Part shown: positions 31,401 to 43,400 of the stretch, piece by piece | Numbering within the stretch: the first letter of the stretch is position 1 | Layout of the letters: each line of letters opens with the position of its first letter | Origin: Pectinophora gossypiella | Lineage: Eukaryota; Arthropoda; Insecta; Lepidoptera; Gelechiidae | DNA: 64,000 bases | Assembly (NCBI RefSeq): GCF_024362695.1 | Contig: NC_065419.1 | Span: 9,858,678 to 9,922,677, forward strand | Direction: 5' to 3' | Notes under the pieces: model-generated | Told to the model about the DNA's origin: nothing | Databases searched by the model: none | The model's input: the letters and a program-made list of their open reading frames with translations, nothing else | Made by a program: the position numbers and the translations under genes

Positions 31401-34400
31401 CTTGTTTTTGCTTAGTTCTATAGTATAGCCAGCAATAGTACATAAAACTGGGTAGCCTTGAAGCGGAATTGCATGAGATTGAATTGTTTAGTTAGTGGTA
31501 TAAAATATCCTTGTTATTTACTATCAACTTGCAATAAAAACATAGAATAAAGAATAGTACTACATCTAAAAGTATTTATTAACTATCTTTTTTGCCAACA
31601 ACCTTTTATAAACTTATAATTTATTTATTTAGAGTAAAATTATGGTATTATACAGGTCTCCTGTCACCATAAAGTTTGTAATGTTATTATCTTAGGATTT
31701 TTTGGCCATTGGCGTTCATTATAAGACATTTGGGGCTGCACGTTGTGGTCTAGTGACTTTATTCTCATAAGGACAGATTCTCAACGAAACAGATTTTCAA
31801 CAAGACAATTTCTCAAAACGACACAAGCACCTGTAAGCAGAAATAGTCTTGTGCAGTCAACTTTCAAGAGAGTCCAAAAACATAATTTACGCCTTGTTCT
31901 CAAGTTTTTTTTATAGTACTCGCTTAGTATGTTGCTACACCTGAAAATAAAATTTTAGGTATATTTTTTATTTATACTTGAGTAAAAAAGGAAATCTGCC
32001 CTCTATGTTCGGGATTAATTATTACTGTATGGATTTGCTCGCGGTTTTTATTACTATTACGATGTGCATATTTTAAGAAGATTGGGGAAATTGTAACCAG
32101 GCTAAGTCAGTTCGAATTAATAGATCTCTTTATTAATTAATCACTTTGTGAAACGAATCAAAATAAGTGCAATGTACGGAGCGTAGGCTGCCTAATATCG
32201 TAGAATGCATAACAACAGCGTAATAAATTGCTTTGTTCTCTCAATGTCAAACTTGTAATTTTTGTATTTTGGGACGATTTTAGCAGCATGACGACATGTA
32301 GAACATTGCTGTGATGATTTCCGTCATTTACATACGGTCACGAGCATTAATATACATACACTTTAGTACCATGTCACATTAACTTTTTTGACAAATTGAA
32401 TTGTAAGTCTCACTGAATGTCAAATATGTTAGTGCGACAGAGTCCTAAATTGGGTACATTATATTGCTCATGACTGTACCTACACATCACCTAAAAGTGG
32501 AAACCACATAAGCGCCTGACCTGATTAGAAAAATCACAATCCGATGACATTTTCTTCAACAAATCCTCGATTTATTTCCATTGATTTTAATCCGGGTAAA
32601 AATTGAGACCACAATTTTTTACTTGGGTTAAAACTATCTGAGTGTCTATTGAAATGTTTTGTTTACAAAATATACATCAGAATGTGATTTTTTAAAACGG
32701 CGCTGATGTGGCTTTTACCATGAGGCGAAGGTACATGATAATATATACCGGTCTTATTATAGTAAGTATAATACTAGATACATTTCAGTGAAGTGTAATT
32801 TATTTGACAGTTAATCATCATTATGTAGAATAACAATAGGTAAACAGCCTTTTTCAAAGACTTTTCCAGTAAGGCAAGCGATTTTTCAAAACGTTTCACT
32901 ACGTTCAATAATAGGTAAGTACAATAAGTATTACGATATTGTCATTGTTTTTATAAGATATTTACTTACGCGTCTAATCGTCAAAGAGTCCCCCCGATTT
33001 GTTCCAGACGCAAAGGTCCCCTTTATTCTCGCCCGTTGTTTTAGAGTTTAGGATCGAATATTTTCATACATACATAACATACTGATGCATAATGTCTATT
33101 ATTATTTTGGTAGTTAGGTACTTAATTACTTTAAATCTTATGCTAGCTGTACATATCTACGCTACTAACGATTTTTTTTTATTTTTAAGTCATTGATATC
33201 ATTAAAACTACGAAGTCTACTATGTTTCTTAACAAAACGACCGAAAGACAACCAGTTTTTAGGTTATGTTGACAGGACAAAACCAGAACCTCCAAAGATG
33301 AAGAACCTTGTCAAATTAATGCAAATTGCTTACTTAAAGAAGCCGGATCATCACGCAGTATTTTGTCAAGTTTCAAGGTATGGGAATGCGTAATTCTTTA
33401 TGTTAACAAACATTGTTGTCGACGCTATGTTGACCTCATAGAGGCCCCGAAAGGAGGCCAGGCCTACACCGCTTGGACCTATTACTCATATTATACCATA
33501 ATATCTGTTAAGGGCATTTTTTGTCTACCATTATTACGACAAAAAAACCTGCGAATCATTTAGTTGTACAAGCGAGTAACCGTCAGCTTTTAATGGAACT
33601 GTATCTTACTTATCATCAAACTAGCGACCGGTCCCGGCTTCGCTCGGGTGCAATGCTTTGGAAAAAAAATATTGACGACATCACATTAAAAACCTCAAAA
33701 AATAACAGTATTTCTCCACTATTTAATGAATGTTACTATACATTAGAAACCTTCCTCTTGAATCACTCTATCTATTTAAAAAAACCGCATCAAAATCCGT
33801 TGCGTAGTTTTAAAGATTTAAGCGTACATAGTACATAGGGACAAAAAAAGCGACTTTGTTTTATACTATGTAGTGATAATAAATAGCCACTGTGGTCCGG
33901 TGTACACCGGCTTGCTTCACAAACGGGGAGCGCCGCCGCCGGTTCGAATCCCGACACAGGACTTACACCACATAAACAGCATATATACGTCCCACTGCTG
34001 AGCACAGGCCTCCCCTCAATCAACCGGAGGGTGTATGGAGCATACTCCACCACGCTGCTCCACTGCGGGTTGGTGGACTTACGCCAATGAGGTTATATTA
34101 ATTTATCTTAAGTGAAATTCTCACTAACACAGTTGGCTCGATCATTAGGTATAGACGGCTATACGGCCCACCATCTATCACGTTGGTATAACAGAAAGCA
34201 TGGTGAGCTATGGGTACCTAGTTCATCATGCTATAGATATACCTTTATACCTTTGACTGCCTCAATTTTGATATAGTCGGGAGCTTACGCATGTATGTAG
34301 AAATCAACTGGAGGGGGGGGGGACATACTCCACCACGCTGCTCCAGTGTGGGTAGAGGTATGTTACTACATTTTAAATGATACAACGTATTTTTTTAATA

Positions 34401-37400
34401 AACCTTTGTAATATTTTAGTTATTTATTTCAAAAAAACACGTCCATTCATTCGTAATATACTACTTATGCCATTTTATTTATATATAAAAACTTGTAACT
34501 TGTTTTTTTGTGCATAACAAAAGCAACGTTAAGATGTTGGAAAATTGAAACCTGTTTTTTTTTAACGTAGAGAAGTACTCAACTGGTCAATATGTATCGA
34601 TGATATCATTGTAACGTAGACTGGATCAACAACATAGCGACTCTTAGATGTAAGTATAGAGAGATAGATTGTAAACAAAATCGTTAACACTTATTTTACG
34701 ACGTCCATAAGTACCTAGATATATTTATTTCATTATTGTGTTTTGTAATTTAGTTCACCATCTTTAAAAGAAAAGGCATTTCTTATGTTTATATTATGTT
34801 TTACTGCCTCTTTATAAATTGTAATATTGTTATTTTCAAATAAAACTATCAGCTGAACAGCTATACTATGACTTAGTTTGTTAGACATAAACATAAGCTC
34901 GCACGAGTATACTAATTGGGATAGTCAGAGGTAAATCCATCGCAAGATGAACCAAGTAGTCACGCATCACTAAGCTCTCTACTAGACCACCACACCTTAT
35001 GGTGTGGTGTAACCACCACTTCTATAATATTATACAAAAAACACCATGATTTTAATGGGATATATATATACTGCGAAGGCATGCATGTGGAAGTAGTTCA
35101 GTCGTCTTTCATGCTTTGCCTATGACGCCCATGTTTCAGCTCCGTACAAGTATGTGCTCAGGACACAAATTCGATAAACTATAATTTTTTTACGCTTCTA
35201 ATCCCAATGGGTTTATTTTTTCTTATTTAACAGTGTATTGCACACAGAATATGATATACTTAAAGACAATTTGACTAACACAAGACAGAAAAAGAAAATG
35301 TAACATTCAATTGAAGATTCCAATCCAGCATGAACATACATTTCACAATGTCACAATGTTTATTGGATGATTTCCTTGTGTTCCTGCTGATCAAATGAAA
35401 AACAAATGATCTACTCTAACAGGCATATAATTAAACAGCATTTACACTTTTTACATTGCCACTGATAGATGTTCCACCATATCAAGTTGTTCTTTCTAAT
35501 CTGAGTAACAAATAAAGTTAACCGGAACTATATACTAAGCTGAAACCCAGAAAATCTGTAATCTGTTAGTAAATATTATATCTGTACTGTATGTTGTAAC
35601 GACTGAATTAATAGCAGCTGATGTCATCGTTACTCCTTATTTATATGTAAGTATAGCCGTGAATACAGTGCCACCTTGGCATGTGACCGTAAACTGAGCA
35701 TAGTAGTTAATAGTTTATTTATACAAGCAATGACGAAGCCGACCTTCACCGGACCAGAGTGAAGATGTTTACTATACTCTAACACTGTTTTATACTAGTA
35801 TTCTGGTCACAGTACAGACAAAAGAAAAAACACGAACAAACAAATGAAAGAAAGATACCTTTCTTCATAAGTATTGTTAGATAGGATAAAATCGATCGAC
35901 CTTAACTCGACTGATACATCACTATACTAGTGAACGTGGCAACACTAGCTGACGTACTTTGACAGATATAATTCTTCCCGCGCATTGAAAATGTTATCAC
36001 TTTTTTTAAATCTTTATTTGGACAAAAAGGCTTTCGTCGCTGAGCGATTATGTCAGCCCTGTTGTTGTTTCAAAAATCTTATTTTCAAATTTTTATAAGC
36101 TTATTTATTTTATAAGATAATATAATGCAAAAAATTTCGACACTGGTTCCGATAATAACATATTTACACATCTAATTTGACTTAAGTCGACGCCGGCTTC
36201 CAATTCTATTTTTTTCCGTTCTGTCTCAATACGGGCACACTCCACCAAAGCGTGGTATACGTCTTCCCTTATGCCACACCTTAAACTTTCTGTTTAATAC
36301 GTTGAATCGACATTTTTTACCTAACGAACGTCTCATCCGCCAAAACTACTGCAGCTCCAACCTGTAAAGGGCTATGTAAGACGCTTCTCTAAACTGACGC
36401 TCGCGATCACTAATAGAGTGAACAAAGCCACGAGTAAACAGAAGACAAGTTGCAGCCATTTCTAATGTGGCATAAAGATGGATATCACTTATGATGAACC
36501 CCGCCCAACGGCCCAACATATCAACCATTTTCTTTTCTAATCTTATCCTTAGGTATTTCCTGTAAATGTTTTGTAAATTTATGTGCAATAAAGTGTTTTT
36601 ATTATTATTATTTATTTTAAAAGCGACACAACAAAATGTTGCATTGCAGTAAAAAAAACATTATTTTTTAAATAATGAGTACGCATTATCTTATAAGGCG
36701 ACATTCAGCTAACTTATGAGGTTATTTAAAGGTTTTCTTTTTTTTTCAGTTCCCTGGCGACTATCCAAACGTTAAGTAGTCTAATTTCCATGGTCTGGCC
36801 ATGGTCGCAATATACAAGTTTTGTTAATATTGCGTAAGTGTGATTTGTTTGATAGTAGTAATTTGAACTATTATCATCATCGTTTAGGTACAGATTTACC
36901 TGGGCCATTATTGTTGAAAGCTGTAATAAACACATTATTTCTAGTGTGGAGATTTTATCAGCCTTATTTTCACTTTGGCCTTGGAGTATTTTCACTATTG
37001 TTTTCAGAAATCTACTTACAAATTTACTTACTTTTACTTTCATGATATCGAAAAGTTTATTTAACAGACTTGACAATTTTGCAAGAAACAATCTATTTTT
37101 ATGTTGATATTTTTGTTATATTTTTTGACGTGACTTTTTGTTGCCGCAGATGGCATTAACTACTTGGCTGGACAAATGGTCTCACCCGGTACAACGTTTA
37201 AGACAACATGCCTGAATGTGCCGAGTTGCGCGCGAACCTCGGCTCAGGGCGTCGTCCGAGAGGAAAAATGTTAAAGTTATTAATTTATCTTAAGTGCAGT
37301 TTTCATTAACACAGTTGGTTCGGCTACTATAAACAGCGACACGGCTCACCTATCGCGTTGGTCTAACAGAAGGGTCAATTAGGTGCGGGTATTAAGTTTA

Positions 37401-40400
37401 TCTTGCAATGTGCGTCTGAGTACTCTAATTGTGATACAGTCGTGTATATGCAAGTATGGAATGAAAAAAAGCTGCTTCGTTTTGTAATGAATGCATAGTC
37501 ACTGGACAGTGAGATGATTTCCTCATGCTAGTTACGAGTTTGATCGTAATCTTGTCATTGTACCTTTTTTTTAACGTGACTTATTGTAGATTTGCTGCAG
37601 ATGGCATTAACTACTTGGACGGATAAATTAATGGGGAGCGCTGAAGGCTCTCATCCGGTACAACGTTTAAGACAACAGGCCTGAGGGTGCCCAGTTGGGC
37701 GCGAACCTCGGCTCAGGGCGTCGTCTGAGAGGAAAAATATTTGAAAGAATTAATCGACCCTAGTGAGTCGATAGCAATAAGCGCTGATTGAGGGAAATCG
37801 TCGACCACGCCAGCGGGGTCGGTATTGGGGTCTTGAAGTGTTTGGTGTCGCGAGCTGATTGGCTGCCTCTATGGCACTCGTACTACCACACCCTGGACAC
37901 TTTATACAAAAATCTTAATCATACCGTGCTCCGCTTAAATCGTAAGAGCGAGCGAGACGTCCCCGGAGTAAGGACTCCTTAGAGATTTACGGCCATTTAA
38001 AACTAAAGTATAGAATAAGAAATAACACTACATATTCTTTAATCTATGGTACTACTGCCTTGCTTACGTGTAAAACGCTATTTGTTGAAGTGTCTTTTTG
38101 TAGACACAATAGTATCTTGGATGGCATTTATTACTTGGCTAGAAAAATGAGGAGAAATGAGTGCTATGGGCTTCATATTTAGGGCGTCTAAATCGAATCT
38201 AACTAGGAGTGGACATCAGTTGAGGAAACGCTCTAAGGAGAAACACCCAGAAGTAGGCTAAAGGATAAGTCTTGAAAAAGGAATCAACAACGCCAGCGGG
38301 AAGTTACTGGTGCAGATTCGGACAGTCATGAACTTTCATTTTTAAATTTTAACTTAATTTCACAAGACTAAACTAGCTCCATCTCTTTCTTGAACCTATT
38401 GTAAGTGAAGGACGGCACTAATTTAAAAGTAATGCAATACAAATATACACACAGGCACCTTCTGGGCGATCTTAGGCCTCGTCAATGCCTTCGGGCAAAA
38501 GCAAACTCTGGGGCCAAGAGCAAACCCATCACAGGTAAAAAAAAATACTTCATTGCACACAACATACAAAACAAGTCTTACATACATGAACGAAAGATAC
38601 AGTGCAAACTGGCGGCCTTATTGCTAAGCAGAAATTTTTTCCAGGCAACCAGTGGCAAGAAAACATTTATCACAATTAGGTGCGGGACGGTGTTTAAGAT
38701 TGTGTCCGTCAGAATACACGTTAATTAATATCAGAGATATGTACAAGTAGAAACTATTGACATTGGAAAAAATGTATTTACACTCGCTTGGATTCCAGAA
38801 CAACTCATTCTCTTTCATGACATAGATGAAGATAAAATAAATTATAATAACAGGCTGTCGACGTTAGTCATAATAACCATCCATAATGCGTCATAGCCAA
38901 GCATCACCTTGAGTAACTACAATTTACCTGTGCGTTGACTATTAAAGAAAACAATAGGAATATTCCATTCTATTTTTCCTGTCTCATATCTTGATATTTA
39001 AGTTATTTTCTGTTTCTATAAAATTATTTATTCCGGAACCGGAGAGCAAATATGATTGGCCACCTGATACGACACGATTCATTTATGACAAACACCATAG
39101 AAGGAAAAATTGAAGGGAAGAGAGGAAGGGGTAGACCTAGGAGAACATTTATGAAACAATAAAAGAGAAGGTGCAGGTCGTGTCGTATCAGGACCTCCTG
39201 ATACGACACGACCTGCACCTTCTCTTTTATTGTTTTTATTGTTTCAAACCTTCACCTGAAGGTTTTGGCGGGAAGAAGAGAGGAGTGGCGATTACTCCAT
39301 CGAGCGCAGCTCTTAAGTAAAGAGAGAGAATATTATTTAACAAAAATGCGTGAGCAGTCGGTCCCGCTTACGATAACTAAATAACCAAAAACTAAATAAA
39401 TAAACGTTTTACAAAATAATATAATGTGCTTTTTCATACAATTTCCTTAGTAACTTCGTGTTTTGACGTTTAGTAAAAAGTAACAGATTTGACTAGTGTG
39501 CTAAATTATCATGAGTGAACGCTGCCTGCTCTGTAAAAATTACAGGTATGAATAGTCCCTGGTTTACTTCAATATAATAAAATACACCTTGAAGTTATGT
39601 AAATTAATTAAATCACTCTTCATTAGCATTAGATCATCAACTTAAATGGTCGCATCATTGATACCTAAATTTGTAAATAAAATAACATGACGTAGTTATT
39701 ACTATGTTATTCAAGCTTTGATCAAAACAAGTCACTACATTTGAGAAGTAGTCAATTAAATATGTTTAATAACATAAGCTCAAGATGATATCCCAATTGG
39801 GATAGTCAGAGGTACATCCATCGCAAGATGAGCTAAGTACTTACACTTCACGGAGCTTTCTGTTAGACTAACGTCACTAACGTAATTTACAATAAAATAT
39901 AATATTTTGAATTTGTCAGAAAATAAATTTAAAGCTCATGTGAAGCTTATTTTATGTAAAAAAGCTTATTATAAATTTGATGATTACCTAAATGATAAAA
40001 ATGTCCGGTATTAAATGTGTTCCTCTAGTTATTAAATAACTTGTAATGTATACCCTCATCGATTTAAAAGATGTGTTGCTGTTGCAGTTTCTTGTTATTT
40101 CTTCTCCTCAGCCATAACACCTTGCGAAATGACGTAAATTTAAAAATGTTACATTGACCTTCAACGAGTTTGTCCATGATAATTATGTTGAATAAAAGAT
40201 TCTGATTTCTGATTTCTGATAGGAAGTGGGTGAGCTATATCGCCGTCTATAATAGTCGAGCCAACTTTAGTAAAAATTGCATTAAATGCAATTCTACAAT
40301 TTTCCATAATGTCGGTGGGTTATCATTTGATAAACAAATTACAACAAACTATTTGTTAAATAACCCCTTGGTAGATAAAATAATATTATCATATTATTCA

Positions 40401-43400
40401 TGTAGGTACTTACTTAAGTATTTATCATTTTTATTCCTGGTTAAATGTTATCAAAAGCAAATATATAATGAATCACACCAAAAAAAATTACGTACGGTCA
40501 GTATTTGTTTAAGAATACATATCTATTTTAAAACTCTTACCATTTGTTTATAATTTTTTTGAATGATCAGATTGCACAACGAGATATTTTAAAAACCCAA
40601 TAAGCATAAGGTCACTTATTGCTTGATAGATATAATCTCTTCATTGTGAAATAGTGTTTTCATAGAAAATGCCCGAGCAACATATTACTTATATTTATCA
40701 TCATTATTAACACCTATTATAATTTATGAGTATGTATTCTTATAGATATTTTAAACACAATTATTTAGTCAGAAAGCTGGAAACAAGTTAATAAAAGTCA
40801 GCACATATACTTAGTTTTATTATCAGGGCTATTTCTGCAGCGGAAAAGCTATAATTCAAGTTTTAGTTCAGCATAAAACTTTAGATTGGTAACTGATACG
40901 GAATTAGCCGCACTATTTAAACTTGTTCTGTATGTTGTGTGCAATAAAGTATATTAGTATGTAAACAAGGAATCTACATAACACGTTAGTTTCTTTTTTT
41001 AGGTAGATGGGGGATATGCAGGCCTTATTTCATGCACTGTATTACTGTTACCTATAATATAATATCGTAATCGCCGGCTTATGCTACAGGTTCACCTCTA
41101 AACCCTACAATATCCTTTTTTGTCTTATGTTTTAGTGTAGTATACTCAAATCCTTAGGGCTAAAAGTTTGAGCGCGTCAGTTTCACCTTAACTGAAAATA
41201 CTATGTTGTCACTATGCTGTAACTTAAAACAGGACTAAAACACGTCCAAACAATATAATATACACTGTTTACACAAAAGTCTGTCGTAAAAATATTGGAA
41301 ATGTTCCAACTTTTAGCAATGCGAGGACATTGTTGTTTACTTCATAATTTGTAGTTTTAGCTTGAGAATTATTATTATATCTGTCGGTTACTGGGATTGT
41401 ATTTGAAGAAGACCCGATATTTATGTAAGAATTCTGAATACCAAACCACTGACGAGATTCTTTTTTTAAATAAATCATAATTAATTATATTACAGACACA
41501 CATTCGCATTATTATTATTTTTTTAAGCTCGCTATTATTTCTTATTAAATGTATTTAATTTTATTTTCTAGAATCATTTATTCAACGTAATTATCGCGTA
41601 TAAAATTTTTGAAAGCCAATTTAAACATTTTTGAATCTTTTGAGTTGCGTTTGCTTTTTGTAATGTAATTAACAAATAAGAAAAAGAAGTACTTATGTAT
41701 TATAAAATTGTTTAAAAGTATAGATAACACTCCATTGAGCATTTTACGAAATTGAGCAGAATATATAAAGGTAACATGACTGTTTTTATGTTTTGCACCT
41801 CATCTTGTTTATAAAATATCCAATAGCTCTTAAAAATGGTTATTTCCGTACTGTTTTATAACTAGTTTTGACTGGTGATGTTGTGCGGTAGAGAGAGTTC
41901 GAGTGATGTCGCAACATACAGGTTTTGATACTTGGATGGAACTCGGTCGACTCGAAACATCTATGTTTAAGATGGTCTTTAGATAGTTGCTCGAAAATGT
42001 GACAAAAGAAAAATCATAACTAAACTTTCATTAAAAAACCACGGTTTAAATATTTATTGGGCTATATTGGGCTGGTTTTCCCTTGGTTCGAAAGGTCAGA
42101 TAGGCAGTCGTTTCAGTAAAAACCTAGACTTGTCTTCAGGTTAGGTAAGCGGACCCCGTAACAAACGGGATAACGCTAGGGAGGCTATGGTTTAAGCACT
42201 TAAAAAAGCTTCTGGCGAAAAGATTGTGGTTAAATGAAAATAGAGTATTACCATGCCATCCGAGGCAAGGAGGAGCTAAAAATAATGCTAAAAGTTTGCC
42301 AAACCTCGCCGACAAGCAACTATATCTATATTTCTCATTTCTCCAGCACAATAGGCTAGTTTCCAACTAGTCAAATCAATTACTCTTTACTAAACGTCAA
42401 AACACAAAATTACTAATATTGTATGTAGCGCGATAAAAAGTGTAGTAGTGGGAATCGCCGTAGCGGGAATCACAGTAGGGGGAATCGCCGTTCGGGGAGT
42501 CGCTATCAACGCCATAATTCGGAATTTGCCCAACCGACCCATAGTTACACTGAGTTACCGGTGTGACTATGGACCAATAAAATGATCCTCAGTCACACTA
42601 TAAGGATATTTCTCCAACTAAGCGGCGTTATACTGTGTGAGTTTTATATAGTGAGAACTGAAAAAAAAATGAAGGGAGAAACTTATATTTTATTGATCCA
42701 TAGTCACACTGGTGTGGTAACTCGGTGTGACTATGGGTCGGATGGGGGAATTTGTATGAAAAATCAACTTATAACGTCATAGAAAAACGTGACAAAATGT
42801 CGCACTTATTAGTACATTTTTCTTTATTAAAATTCATAAATAAGTTAAATAGAAAATATAAAACTTTTTTGTCACCTTTAGTGCTATCTTTATTTAGTAA
42901 TCAGAATTTTATAATTTATCCTTGACCTATGACACTACCCAATTGTAAACACACGAATCTTAAAAATATACATACAATAAGTAGGTTAAGTCAAAAAAGG
43001 AACTCCTATTGAGCATCGATATCCTCTAACCTTCTGAATTCCACAACTAACTACTTACCTATTTTCTTTTGTAAGACAAGCCAGCACTGTCCATTATCCC
43101 ACATCTATTCAAATGTATATGACCTCTCTATCAACTGCCAAAATACGTATACAAATCAACTGCCAAAATACGTATACAATCACAGAAACACGACTTTGTA
43201 CCTTAAAGAACAGATATATAAGCATATTATTATTATAGTAGGTGTAGGTAGGTAGGTATGTTACTGTGAGGCATGTTTGGAATTTTACATAAGTACGTAT
43301 TATTGTTGTGTTGTGTACCTTTGTTCTTTCATTTTAATTTTGTTACATATAATATTTTAAGCGCTGCATCAGAATCGTACCGTAAGCGCTGCATCAAAAA

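Noticed and set aside
36726..37091. 121-codon minus-strand ORF
   Set aside because: AT-rich, overlapped by another frame on the opposite strand, with no family motif or splice context.
38405..38728. 107-codon plus-strand ORF as a gene
   Set aside because: Its recognisable part (HRHLLGDL) is the end of a LINE ORF also seen at 2650-2765.
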